A stretch of DNA of 64,000 nucleotides from positions 1 through 64,000 of the forward strand of contig CAZDJZ010000013.1 of the NCBI GenBank assembly GCA_964505785.1. Direction: 5' to 3'. Shown here one piece after another: positions 27,136 to 35,925 of this stretch. This DNA comes from CAYRTV01 sp964505785. Lineage in GTDB: Bacteria > Acidobacteriota > Aminicenantia > Aminicenantales > Aminicenantaceae. The notes beneath the pieces are model-generated. The model worked only from the letters and a program-made list of their open reading frames with translations, did no database searches and had not been told where the DNA came from. Positions within the stretch are counted from its first letter, which is position 1. The number at the start of each line of letters is the position of its first letter. The position numbers and the translations under genes were made by a program.

Positions 27136-27778
27136 GAGGCAGTTTGGGATCCTCCGCTTCGCTCAGGATGACATCCCTCTATGTCATTCCCGGAGCGAAG
27201 CGACGGGAATCTTAGACGGTGCTTGCACGAGGAAATAAGGCGAATTATCCGGCGAGGCAGTCTGAGATCCCCACTGACGCCGACGACATGGTGGAGAAGG
27301 ATGAGACAAGTCTTTGTGAGAATAAAAAAAAGGGTGGTGCTGGCTGATGAGGCGCCAAGGTATGGAAAAGGAAGCGGGGCTAAGGAGGATTCCTCTCCAG
27401 CCAGCATACCATCGTTACGTTGAGTCGTCTCAACGTGTTAAAAATTGAAAAAAGACTTAGCAATTTCATTATAGCATAATTGCACATAAAGCAAGAAATA
27501 CTAATCGCACCAAAACCAATGACCTTCCTTTGCCCGGCGAGACGACTTCTTCATGTTCGCTGTTTGCGTCTATCTAGGTCTGTCTAGGTCTGTCTAGGTC
27601 TATCTAGGTCTGTCTAGGTCTGTTCAGTCTGTTCACTTCACTCGTGCTTGTCGCGTTCATAGCGTTCTTTGCGTTTTTCGTGTTCTTTACTTTTTACTTT
27701 TCATTTTACCTCTGGCGAAGCAAGTACAAGATCCTCACGGCCGGCTTCGCCGGCCTCAGGATGACAGCTTTGCTGTCA
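27136..27778. repeat. Palindromic modules and TCTAGGTCTG decamer array
   Basis: 27145-27290 holds three palindromes: GGGATCCTCCGCTTCGCTCAGGATGACAT, GTCATTCCCGGAGCGAAGCG with GACGGGAATCT, and GAGATCCCCACTGACG. 27330-27410 contains an inverted pair TGCTGGCTG/CAGCCAGCA of unknown meaning. 27571-27620 is five perfect 10-bp units TRTCTAGGTC, followed by TGTTCAGTCTGTTCAC. 27725-27770 is the GATCCTCACGGCCGGC...GGCCTCAGGATGACA palindrome. No credible gene is present; the S9 peptidase stop lies in the final repeat. Confidence 0.75.
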
Positions 27779-30667
27779 CTATTCACTCTTTTTCTCTTCT
27801 TTCTTCGGATCGATTTCTTTGATTTTCTTCTCAACCGCTTCTACGACGGGGCGGGTGCGTTTTTCGATATGATCTTCCAGGTCTAAGTGAGAAACGCCTT
27901 CCTTCCACCATTCAGGGGCCGGTTCTCCGCGGAGATGGTGATCGAAAAACTCCATCATCCGGATATAATAATCCTTTTGGTTTGCCGGTTTGCGCAGGCC
28001 GTGATTTTCTCCTTTGAATTGAAGCATGACCACAGGTTTTTGCAGCCGGCGAAGGGTGTTGAAGTATTCGATACCCTGATTCCAATCCACGGCCCCGTCT
28101 TTATCATTGTGAAGAATAATCAGGGGTGTGGTCACATTATCGGCATGATAAACCGGCGAGTTTCGTGTGTAGGCATCTATATTTTCCAGGAAAATTCCTT
28201 TAAACCGCCCTTGGCTGGATTCAAAAATGGGCTGATTGGCGGAGCCTGTATTCCAGTATATGGAGCTGTACATGCTGATCATATTGGTCAGAGGCGCGCC
28301 GGCAACCGCCGCCTTAAAAGCATCGGTTTGAGTGACAAGAAAAGCAGTCTGATAACCGCCCCAGGAATGACCGTGAATGCCGATCCGCTCCGGATCCACC
28401 ACCCCGGTTTCAACGGCTGCTTCAACCGCCGGCAAAACACACCACACCGCGGACATGCCGGGATCATTGACGGTATAGGTGATATCCGGCATCAAGACGG
28501 CATATCCCCGGCTGGTGTAAACACTTTTATTAAAACCGCTGGCATGGGGTGCATAATACCGGTTTAGGCTTTGCGACATTTTCTCATAATAATAGATGAT
28601 CGTGGGATAGCGTTTGCCTTTTTCATAATTCGCCGGTAAAAACAAAGCACCCTGAAGCCGGTCACCCTTTTTGCTTTCATAATCGATGAGAAGTGATCCG
28701 TCCGACCAGAGGAAATTGTCCTGCTGCGGATTGGCTTGTGTGAGGCGCTGTCCTTTTTTCAGTGTGCGATCGGTTACATAATAATCGGGATAGTCTTTAT
28801 ACGTCTGCCGAGTGTAAAGATATGTATCCGTACCTTCGGCTTTCATCAGGGAGTAAAAGGCATCATCCCAAAGAAGCATCTTTGCGCCTGGTTTTTGGAC
28901 ATCAACAACTGCGATACCGGCCTTCTTGGTCCATTCTCCATATGTGGAAATGTACAGGGGGCGGCTCAAATCAATCCCTTCTTCTTCAGGGTCCAATCGA
29001 ATATATCTTTGGTAACGAATGGCGTCTTCTTTGCCGTTGCCGGTGAGGTTAACACCGGTTCCGCCATTGACCGGGATTTTCCAAATATCCCAGTTGTCCG
29101 AGAGCAGCATGAACTGTCCGTCTTTCGACCATCCTAAAGGCCGGATAGGCGGGTCGACAACATTGTGGTCATCTTCCTCGTCGATAAATGAAGCGGGTGT
29201 GTCTTTGGTCACATTGATGCTTTGTCCGGAAGAAAATTCATACGAGAAAAAATCACCATCCTGATAGTAAGCCAGATGCGTTCCGTCAGGAGAAGGTGTA
29301 AAAGGCCAGCGGCATTTTTCCAGAGCCAGTTTTTTTTCTCCCGTATGCAGGTCGATAACGTAAATATCCTGATACCGGCGTCCCTCCAAATTGGAGGACA
29401 GAAGATATTCCTGGTTGTCATAGCCAAGGGCCCAGCGGTGTTTGGGAGCGGGAGACACATCACGGACCTGATCATCCGCGAGGCGGATGAAATTTTTCTC
29501 TTTTATACGGTATAAGCTCAAATAGCTGTAGTTTTCATCCCTTCGGGACTGGACCTGCTGCATGGACTGCAGGCGTTTGTCTTTCCAGTGCCAGATCACA
29601 ACGTCCGGCAGATCCTGAGGGGCCAGTTCTTTTTCGGCAGGTGCAGCTTTTTCTTTTTCATTATTTTCTTCTTTTTCTTCTTTCTGTTCTTTTTTTTCAA
29701 CTGCATGAATGCCGAAGAGGATTGCGTCCAGATTGTCTGTCCACTGCGGATCCTGGTTCGGGCTTATTGTCATCCCAGGAGGGAATGTTTTATCCTGCAT
29801 GGGATTATAGACGGTTTTTGCAGGGCCGGATGCACCAAAATCTGAAAACCCGATCACGCAATGCAGAGGTTCTTCATAATCATCATGTTCCGTCGCTTTG
29901 ATAACAGCCAGGGCGTTTCCTTCTTTTGTCCAATTGAGGCGGCTGTATTCTGCCTTGTCATTGTCTAAGGATTGCACGACACCGGAACTCATACTTCGCA
30001 GCTGCATACCGTTGCGGCTTTTATCCCGGGCATCCACAATCCAGACCAGCCAATCACCTTTTTTATTAAAACCAAATTCAGATACATTCCCGAAATTCAG
30101 CTGCTGCGGGCCGGTCAAATCTCGAAGCATTAAATCCGACCCGTTCCATTTTTCGTCGCCTTTGGATTGTTCTTCGGCCGGATAGGAATGCAGGGCCAGC
30201 CACCCTGGATTTTCTCCGGAAAAGCTGAAGGCCTTGATACTCTCAAAATCCCGCTTATCGCCGGAATTAAGGTTGAGCAAAGAGACATTATTATGAGCCG
30301 GTTTTTTTTGTTTTTCCGCTTGCCTGGATTCCTGGCGGGTGGGGAAGACTGTCCAGGCGGCCCATTTGCTGTCGTGAGAGAAGAAAATAGCGTTTGAGAA
30401 GTAACGCGGGGTTTCTCCAATAGGGAATTGAAATTCTTTGTCTCCCTTTGTTTTACGTATGATCACCTCGCCGTTTCCTTCCTGCGGAGCAAGATAATAG
30501 GCGAACCATTGTCCATCCCGGGACACCACAGCGCCCTGTATGGATTTCCAGGCAATAATATCTGCGATATCATCGATTGGCTCTTTGGCCGCCTCTTGAG
30601 TATACGCAGTCATTGCGAATACAAAAGCAAAAAATATAACAAAAATAATTCCATTGGCTCTTTTCAT
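27779..30667 (-). CDS. Secreted S9 family peptidase (prolyl oligopeptidase-like)
   Basis: This 962-aa protein has a signal peptide (GIIFVIFFAFVFAMTAYTQ). A long beta-propeller-like N-terminal domain follows (about 40-640). It contains a Glu/Lys-rich stretch at about 321-344. The C-terminal alpha/beta-hydrolase peptidase domain has Ser768 in GIHGHSWGGYQ, Asp in LHNDKDGAVDW and His in GENHGLRKP. It probably cleaves peptides in the periplasm or outside. An AAGGAG site precedes the ATG. The tail EKKIKEIDPKKEEKKSE is charged, and its TAG stop sits in an intergenic repeat. The acidic insert is unusual for the family. Confidence 0.92.
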   Translation of the reverse strand: MKRANGIIFVIFFAFVFAMTAYTQEAAKEPIDDIADIIAWKSIQGAVVSRDGQWFAYYLAPQEGNGEVIIRKTKGDKEFQFPIGETPRYFSNAIFFSHDSKWAAWTVFPTRQESRQAEKQKKPAHNNVSLLNLNSGDKRDFESIKAFSFSGENPGWLALHSYPAEEQSKGDEKWNGSDLMLRDLTGPQQLNFGNVSEFGFNKKGDWLVWIVDARDKSRNGMQLRSMSSGVVQSLDNDKAEYSRLNWTKEGNALAVIKATEHDDYEEPLHCVIGFSDFGASGPAKTVYNPMQDKTFPPGMTISPNQDPQWTDNLDAILFGIHAVEKKEQKEEKEENNEKEKAAPAEKELAPQDLPDVVIWHWKDKRLQSMQQVQSRRDENYSYLSLYRIKEKNFIRLADDQVRDVSPAPKHRWALGYDNQEYLLSSNLEGRRYQDIYVIDLHTGEKKLALEKCRWPFTPSPDGTHLAYYQDGDFFSYEFSSGQSINVTKDTPASFIDEEDDHNVVDPPIRPLGWSKDGQFMLLSDNWDIWKIPVNGGTGVNLTGNGKEDAIRYQRYIRLDPEEEGIDLSRPLYISTYGEWTKKAGIAVVDVQKPGAKMLLWDDAFYSLMKAEGTDTYLYTRQTYKDYPDYYVTDRTLKKGQRLTQANPQQDNFLWSDGSLLIDYESKKGDRLQGALFLPANYEKGKRYPTIIYYYEKMSQSLNRYYAPHASGFNKSVYTSRGYAVLMPDITYTVNDPGMSAVWCVLPAVEAAVETGVVDPERIGIHGHSWGGYQTAFLVTQTDAFKAAVAGAPLTNMISMYSSIYWNTGSANQPIFESSQGRFKGIFLENIDAYTRNSPVYHADNVTTPLIILHNDKDGAVDWNQGIEYFNTLRRLQKPVVMLQFKGENHGLRKPANQKDYYIRMMEFFDHHLRGEPAPEWWKEGVSHLDLEDHIEKRTRPVVEAVEKKIKEIDPKKEEKKSE

Positions 30668-30704
30668 CCGATTCTCCTTATCTAAACTTGAAGTTCGAAA
30701 ATGA

Positions 30705-30765
30705 CATTTCCGCTGTCATCCTGAGCAAAGCGAAGGATTTCCAGGTGCTTCGTCTCTTATTCATA
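30705..30765. repeat. Palindromic GTCATCCTGAGC module upstream of the S9 peptidase
   Basis: The module reads GTCATCCTGAGCAAAGCGAA followed by GGATTTCCAGGTGCTTCGTC, the same as the modules near 8655 and 8870. It is preceded by a degenerate TGACATTTCCGCTGTCATCC. The rest of the 234-bp gap between the two minus-strand genes shows nothing recognisable. Confidence 0.65.
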
Positions 30766-30901
30766 ATGTAAACTTGGGTGAATGTCAAAATACGGCGTGG
30801 CGAACGAGAAGCTGAAACAGTTACTGTAAGGAACATTGCGGTGGAAGATCCAGAGGTCTTAAAAAAGTCTGTTTAGGATAGGGACGAATAGAAGATAAAG
30901 T

Positions 30902-31747
30902 TCAAGTTAGCAGACGGTGAGCGAAAGATCGTGCGGAAATAATACCGGTCTCTTGATCCAAGTCGGAGTAATCCAGTTCCGACCCCATCAGGCTGTGAGG
31001 GATCATAAAGACAACCAGCATCAGGATGGCCGCGGCCAGAGCCCAGCGGCGGGCTGATTTGCCTTGTTTTCCTCTGATTAAAGCCGCAGCCCATCCCACA
31101 AGCGCCACTAGGGTTTTGGTATCGGTCAGATCGCTGCCGATAGGAAAACCGGTCCAAAAAGCATCAAAGGCGTATTTCTGCATAATAGGACCGAGAATAA
31201 ATCCGCCTAAAATCAAAAAAGCCACAGTCCAGTAAGCCAGCTTTCGAGGGTTTCCTTCTTTCCGGAGAGCTTCCAAACCGGTACGGGTTGAGAGAAGAAA
31301 AGCCATGAAAATAGCGATGATATGCAGAATGACTACGATATCCGGGACTTCACCTTTAAACCGGATGATCACCGGATCTTCTCCGTTTAAAGAAACCTGC
31401 GTATTCCCGGATTGAAGATACACTTTATACATCAGTTTGCCTGCAGGCGGCTGCGCGGGAAGGCGTCCGGTCAAAGTTCCGTTTTCGCGATGGAGGGGCA
31501 CGTCTGTCCAGGGATCATCGGTTTTGTAGCGTTTATATATGACTTTGCCGGTTAGGTCTTCCGGAGCTTCTATCTGAATTAAGCAGTCTTCACTTGTGAC
31601 ATGGCTTCTTTCAAGAGTATAGGAAATTTTATGTCCGGCCAGTTCCACCGAGTCCCGGATGGGGTATGTCGGCCCGGTCAGTCTTTGAAAAACAAGAACA
31701 AATATAGTGACGAGAAAAGCCAGCAGCCATAATAAAACTTTTTTCAT
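30902..31747 (-). CDS. Unknown membrane protein with extracytoplasmic domain
   Basis: This 281-aa protein has an N-terminal membrane helix (KKVLLWLLAFLVTIFVLVF). An exported domain of about 110 residues follows (LAGHKISYTLERSHV to VIIRFKGEVPD) that looks beta-rich. Then come four C-terminal hydrophobic helices (DIVVILHIIAIFMAFLL; LAYWTVAFLILGGFILGPI; TLVALVGWAAALI; WALAAAILMLVVFMI). A GGAGAAAG site precedes the ATG. I do not recognise the family. It lies upstream of the S9 peptidase on the same strand, 234 bp away with a repeat between, so operon membership is doubtful. Confidence 0.75.
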   Translation of the reverse strand: MKKVLLWLLAFLVTIFVLVFQRLTGPTYPIRDSVELAGHKISYTLERSHVTSEDCLIQIEAPEDLTGKVIYKRYKTDDPWTDVPLHRENGTLTGRLPAQPPAGKLMYKVYLQSGNTQVSLNGEDPVIIRFKGEVPDIVVILHIIAIFMAFLLSTRTGLEALRKEGNPRKLAYWTVAFLILGGFILGPIMQKYAFDAFWTGFPIGSDLTDTKTLVALVGWAAALIRGKQGKSARRWALAAAILMLVVFMIPHSLMGSELDYSDLDQETGIISARSFAHRLLT

Positions 31748-31797
31748 GCACTTTCTCCGGATATGGATTGTGAGTCATTATTCCGAAATCCACTCAT

Positions 31798-32075
31798 AAA
31801 GTCAATTCGCAATCCGCAAAACGCAAAACGCAAAACGCTTGAAACCGTCTCCTATCCGGCTTTGGTTTATTTTTGAGATTTGATTTTTGATTTTTGATTT
31901 AAACCAGATAAATCTTCACTCGCAGTCTATGATTCCTGTCGTTCGGCTCCTCAGGATGTCAGCTTCGCTGTCACTTTTTACTAAACGAAGCAGTCTTAGA
32001 TTCCCGTCGCATCGCTCCGGGAATGACATGGGGAAAAGACCTAGATAGACTTAGACAGACCTAGACGGACCAGAA
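31798..32075. repeat. Composite block plus palindromes and GACCTAGACA units
   Basis: Within the 412-bp gap, 31805-31930 is an inverted composite block: CGCAAAACGCAAAACGCAAAACGC, GAAACCGTCTCCTATCCGGC, TTTGGTTTATTTTTGAG, and three TTGATTT units. 31930-32030 has palindromes ending in CTCAGGATGTCAG and GGGAATGACATGG. 32037-32073 has AGACCTAGATAGACTTAGAC-type decamers related to the array at 27571. A promoter for the next gene is not obvious. Confidence 0.75.
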
Positions 32076-32159
32076 TGGCTATGCAGATGATGAATTTTTT
32101 GGTAAAATGGGCACCGGATAGGGAATAAGACAATAAACTCCATTAGGGAGGAAATTATT

Positions 32160-32993
32160 ATGAAACATCATGTGTCTCGAATTATAATCATGGGCTTGGC
32201 TGTAGTGATCTTATTGCCGGCTGCTTGGGCTAAAGATGAAGCGGCCAGTCAATGGATCAATACGCCTATTCAGGTGGACGGTTTGGAACAGGAGTGGGAG
32301 GCTGATGATCTGATCAACCAAAAAAAGCTCAGTGTGGATTATGGGTTTAAAAACGACGGCAGTTATCTTTATTCGGTGTTTATTTTCAATGACCTTGAAT
32401 ATCTCAGCACCATTGGGCAAACCGGTATGACTTTGTGGCTGAACCCGGAAGGAAAAAAGAAAAAAAACTACGGCATCCGGTTTCAGCAATTGACTGTTCC
32501 CGCGGAAAAATATATTCAGTTACTGGAAAACCAGGGGGGGGCTTTAACCGATATTCAAAAACAGCAAATCCGGTCCAAACCTCAGCACTTGGTTCCTAAT
32601 GTGTTTATAATCAATAAAGACGAAGAAACCATCCGCTCTTCCGCTGAACATAAACCTGCGGTATTCAAATCAGCCCGGTATGAGGACCGAATGGTATATG
32701 AATTCGCTGTCCCTTTGGAAAAGCCTGCAGACAATGCTTTCGGCATCGGCACTCAGCCCGGACAGAGCTTTAAAATGGCGTTTGAATGGGGAGGAATGAC
32801 CGAAGAAATGAAGCAGGCCAGGCTGTCCCGGATGGCCCAGATGAGCACCCGGGGAGGTTCCAGTGCAGGGGGCGTAGGCGATATGACTGGTGAAAGACGA
32901 GTCAGTTCGGGGTCGGCTGACATGGCCTCCCTGCGGCGGAATGCACCCAAGCAGTATTCCATCTGGGTGGATGTCACAACCGCGGGAAAATAG
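32160..32993 (+). CDS. Secreted protein, possible carbohydrate-binding (CBM9/DOMON-like) fold
   Basis: This 277-aa protein has a signal peptide (IIIMGLAVVILLPAAWA). The mature part begins QWINTPIQVDGLEQEWEADDL, then has YLYSVFIFNDLEY and MTLWLNPEGKKKKNYGIRF. This pattern of 'small substitution/delta G-x-x-x-E-W' followed by a beta sandwich is typical of CBM9-like domains used in secreted proteins. The region 221-260 is Gly/Ser/Met/Arg-rich (SRMAQMSTRGGSSAGG) and low-complexity. A strong GGAGG site (about 32147) precedes the ATG. No operon partners are present. The function is unknown, and the fold is inferred from pattern only. Confidence 0.7.
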   Translation: MKHHVSRIIIMGLAVVILLPAAWAKDEAASQWINTPIQVDGLEQEWEADDLINQKKLSVDYGFKNDGSYLYSVFIFNDLEYLSTIGQTGMTLWLNPEGKKKKNYGIRFQQLTVPAEKYIQLLENQGGALTDIQKQQIRSKPQHLVPNVFIINKDEETIRSSAEHKPAVFKSARYEDRMVYEFAVPLEKPADNAFGIGTQPGQSFKMAFEWGGMTEEMKQARLSRMAQMSTRGGSSAGGVGDMTGERRVSSGSADMASLRRNAPKQYSIWVDVTTAGK

Positions 32994-33004
32994 TCAGAAA
33001 ACCT

Positions 33005-33338
33005 AGTAAGAAGTGAAAAGTAAAAAGTTATCTGATTTAAATCAAAAATCAAAAATCAAATCTCAAAAATAATCCAAAGCCGGATAGGAGACGGTTTCAA
33101 GCGTTTTGCGTTTTGCGGATTTTCCAACATCCTATTAAAGAGTATCCAGCGGCTGTATACGCATCCCCAATCCATTCACGATTTACGATTCACGATTCAC
33201 GATTTACGATTCACGATTAACGATTCACGATTAACGATTCACGGTTCACGATTTACGATTTACGATTTTGACAGCGAAGCAGCACAAGATCCTCACGGCC
33301 TGCTTTGCAGGCCTCAGGATGACATTGAATAGTTCAGG
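33005..33338. repeat. Composite block with expanded ATTYACG heptamer array
   Basis: The full composite order is seen: GAAGTGAAAAGTAAAAAGTTATC, (TCAAAAA)n, CAAAGCCGGATAGGAGACGG, CAAGCGTTTTGCGTTTTGCGG, TTTCCAACATCCTATTAAAG, CCAGCGGCTGTATACGCATC and CCCCAATCC. It then runs into 13 perfectly phased 7-bp units ATTYACG (33174-33264; position 4 varies C/T/A, and one unit starts with G). A GATCCTCACGGCCTGCTTTG...CAGGCCTCAGGATGACAT palindrome follows (33288-33325). The last 16 bp (33326-33341, TGAATAGTTCAGGTTA) match the mobile-element end and contain the EamA stop codon. Confidence 0.85.
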
Positions 33339-34253
33339 TTAAAAAAAGACGACCAAAACAACCCCGGTCGCTGCCAGAATAAAGGCGGCGGCTTTTTTGG
33401 GGGTGAGCTTCTCTTTAAGAAAAATAATACCCAGAATAAAGATAAAAATTGTATTCATCTGGTTAAGTACCGAGGCTTCTGAGGCCTGAGCGTATTTCAT
33501 CCCGGCCATCCAGGCGATTAAAGACAAATATCCTCCCAAAAAAGAGCCGCTGAGCATGGGTTTCCAGCTTTCCCGGGAAAAGATGGATTGCCACATGCGT
33601 TTTCCGGCTGGATGAAAGAAAACGACAGCGGTTAAAAAAACACCGCCTCCTATGATACGTGTTATCGTAGCCCATAAAAGTGATGTCTGGCTTAGAACAG
33701 GCTTCATGATGACAATACTGAGGGCCATGGACAGCATGGCGGATAGACCCAGAAAGATGCCGCTGAGAAGCTGTTTGCGGGAGAGGGAATTTATTCCGTC
33801 TGTTTTTAAAGAAATGGTGGAAACCGCAGATATGATAAATATTACGCCGGCAATCTGCCAGGGACTCATGCGTTCGCCGATAAAGAGCGCTGCCAGAATA
33901 ATAACGAAAGGACTGTAACTGCAGGTCACTATTGCGGTCAAGCTGGCACCCAGCTTGTTGAGTCCGGCAAAAAGAAGTGTGTCGGATACGCCGATACCTA
34001 TAATCCCGCTGAGAAGCAGTATGACATAATAAGTCAAGGGAACCGCAGGAAACAGCGGCTGATGAAATATCCCAAGGGTCATGATCATTAAAATCCCGGA
34101 TAAAAGGGATTTAAACAGGTTCAGACCAATAGGGTGAACGTTTTTTCCGCTGATTCGAAAGAGAATGACGGCCATTGCCCAGGAAAGAGCGGAGGCCAGG
34201 GCCAGTGATTTTCCAAGGTAAACTAAATTTTGTGCATCCGTTGCAGTGATCAT
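33339..34253 (-). CDS. EamA/DMT family transporter
   Basis: This 304-aa protein shows two five-helix halves (about 12-150 and 160-304), the internal duplication typical of EamA (formerly DUF6) drug/metabolite transporters. The motifs include SALSWAMAVILFRISGK and IFILGIIFLKEKLTPKKAAAFILAATGVVLV near the end. It probably exports a small metabolite; the substrate is unknown. Its stop codon TAA lies within a CAGGTTA sequence matching the end of the mobile element. It follows the 95-aa coiled-coil gene by 41 bp on the same strand. Confidence 0.9.
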   Translation of the reverse strand: MITATDAQNLVYLGKSLALASALSWAMAVILFRISGKNVHPIGLNLFKSLLSGILMIMTLGIFHQPLFPAVPLTYYVILLLSGIIGIGVSDTLLFAGLNKLGASLTAIVTCSYSPFVIILAALFIGERMSPWQIAGVIFIISAVSTISLKTDGINSLSRKQLLSGIFLGLSAMLSMALSIVIMKPVLSQTSLLWATITRIIGGGVFLTAVVFFHPAGKRMWQSIFSRESWKPMLSGSFLGGYLSLIAWMAGMKYAQASEASVLNQMNTIFIFILGIIFLKEKLTPKKAAAFILAATGVVLVVFF

Positions 34254-34294
34254 GCTGAAAGGTATGAGTTAATGAAGCGGGACTAATCAGATAA

Positions 34295-34582
34295 TCAGCC
34301 CTGATTTTCTTTGTTTTCTTCTTCCTGTCCGGAATCTTCCTCTGGAGGTTTCTGCATGATATGTTCTTCTTCTTCCTCCTCCATTTCAACCTCTATGCCG
34401 AGCAGGCGGGCCGCCCCTTCGTAGAGCTGGCGGAAGGATTGTTTGGACTCCTGCAGCTTGGCCAATCGTTCCCGGGCACGCTGCAGCTCTTTTTCCATCT
34501 CGTCATCTATAGATTCTAATTGGGATTTGGCTTCTTCCATGGTTTTCCGGTATAGTTCTTCTTGCTGTTTGCTTAAGGCCAT
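34295..34582 (-). CDS. Small acidic coiled-coil protein, unknown function
   Basis: This 95-aa protein has no signal peptide. Residues 1-60 are heptad-rich (KQQEELYRKTMEEAKSQLES, then EKELQRARERLAKLQES) and predict a coiled coil. The C-terminal third is extremely acidic (VEMEEEEEEHIMQK, then EEDSGQEEENKENQG). A GGAGAG site 5 bp before the ATG supports expression. It lies between the RND adaptor (92 bp) and the EamA gene. I do not recognise a family. Confidence 0.7.
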   Translation of the reverse strand: MALSKQQEELYRKTMEEAKSQLESIDDEMEKELQRARERLAKLQESKQSFRQLYEGAARLLGIEVEMEEEEEEHIMQKPPEEDSGQEEENKENQG

Positions 34583-34674
34583 CGCACTCTCCTAACCCAG
34601 AAATCCGAGCTTTTATTTCACTAAATATATTATGTCATCTTTGCGGCAAATTACAACTACCTTTTGAGATGAAT

Positions 34675-35916
34675 TTAATCCACCACCCGGACCTTGGCAT
34701 CATGGGCCAGGGTGAAATGTCCTTCCACAATGACTTTTTCACCTGCCTGGACTCCATCCAGGACTTCTACGAATTGGTCGTTTTCGAGGCCGGCTTCAAT
34801 ATAGCGCCATTTAGCAAGGTTTCCCTCTACGACGAATGCCAATTTTCTTCCTTGGCGAACGAGAACGGCGTCTTGGGGAATAAGAAGCCGGTCCTTATGT
34901 ATTTCCGCCGGAATTTCCATTTGGGCGTGCATACCCGGCTTGATTTTTTCATCCCGGTTGGAAACTTTGACGATGACATTGCAGGTGTTGTCAGAAGGAT
35001 TGACCACGGGGCTGATGGCTTTCACTTCGCCTTTGAAAATTTCCTCCGGGTAAGCGGAAAATTTTATTTCCACATCCCGGCCCTCTTTCATGCGTCCGAC
35101 TTCGCTTTCCAGGACTTTGGCATGGACTTCGATTTGCTGGATGTTGACAAGATTGAACAGTTCCTGTCCGGAGTTTATATGTTCCCGGGGAGAAATTTGG
35201 ATGTTGTGGATTATTCCGGAAAAGGGCGCCCGGATTTGAGTTTTTTCCAGGTCCAGTTCCGCCTTCTGCACGTTGACATAGGCCTGGGTGACTCCCTTTG
35301 CGGCTTCCCTGATTTCTTCTTTTTTGCCACCGGATTCAATCAATGCAAGTTCGTAGGCCTGTCTTTTTTCCTCAACTTCCCTGCGGGCTAGAAGACCCTT
35401 CGCATAAAGGGCCTGGGCGTCTTTCAGTTCTTTTTCCAACCGTTCCAATTCACGGATTGTTTCCGGCGGAGTTACGGATTCGGGTTCTGTAGAAAATTGT
35501 TCCTCAAGGAGGAGTTCGGATAAGGCTTGGAGATATTGGGCCCGGGCATTCTCCAGGTCCAGCAGATATTTCCGGTTATCCAGCTCCATGAGCAGATCAT
35601 CCTGATTGACATGCCGGCCTTCATCGATATAAAGGTTTCGGATAAGTCCGGGCACCTCGGCTTTTAAGGTGATATTTCTGCGGGTAAAGGCTTCACCCGG
35701 GCTGCGCAGTTTTATGACCAGATCGTCGATCCGGGCTTCATCCACCTTGACTGTGATGGGCGTCTCAGCGGGCTGGTTATTATCCTCCGTTCCCTCTTCC
35801 CCGGCACCGGATTCTTCGGCGGGGGATTGCAGAAACAGAAAATAAACGGAAACTGCGCAGAAAATAATAATCAAGACGGCGATCAGTATTTTTTTGGAAA
35901 AGAGTGTGTTTTCCAT
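34675..35916 (-). CDS. RND efflux periplasmic adaptor subunit (membrane fusion protein)
   Basis: This 413-aa protein has an N-terminal membrane anchor (ILIAVLIIIFCAVSVYFLFL). Lipoyl/barrel halves surround a helical hairpin (about 100-200): LYIDEGRHVNQDDLLMELDN is followed later by TQIRAPFSGIIHNIQI. Beta-barrel and membrane-proximal domains come next (LAKWRYIEAGLENDQFVEV). It would join the inner-membrane RND pump to an outer-membrane channel. A GGAG site precedes the start, 9 bp after the second RND permease. No TolC-like gene is in the window. Confidence 0.93.
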   Translation of the reverse strand: MENTLFSKKILIAVLIIIFCAVSVYFLFLQSPAEESGAGEEGTEDNNQPAETPITVKVDEARIDDLVIKLRSPGEAFTRRNITLKAEVPGLIRNLYIDEGRHVNQDDLLMELDNRKYLLDLENARAQYLQALSELLLEEQFSTEPESVTPPETIRELERLEKELKDAQALYAKGLLARREVEEKRQAYELALIESGGKKEEIREAAKGVTQAYVNVQKAELDLEKTQIRAPFSGIIHNIQISPREHINSGQELFNLVNIQQIEVHAKVLESEVGRMKEGRDVEIKFSAYPEEIFKGEVKAISPVVNPSDNTCNVIVKVSNRDEKIKPGMHAQMEIPAEIHKDRLLIPQDAVLVRQGRKLAFVVEGNLAKWRYIEAGLENDQFVEVLDGVQAGEKVIVEGHFTLAHDAKVRVVD

Positions 35917-35925
35917 TATGAACTC

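Noticed and set aside
27120..27407. A 95-codon minus-strand frame with a hydrophobic stretch
   Set aside because: It covers palindromic repeats and has no ribosome-binding site; the CHPERSGGSQTASF end is repeat-derived.
30902..31747. Assignment of the membrane protein to a cytochrome or thiol-redox family
   Set aside because: There are no heme-binding CxxCH or CxxC motifs; the helices alone do not support it.
34669..35391. A 240-codon frame antisense to the RND adaptor
   Set aside because: It is a shadow frame of a clear membrane fusion protein gene; composition is typical of an antisense reading.
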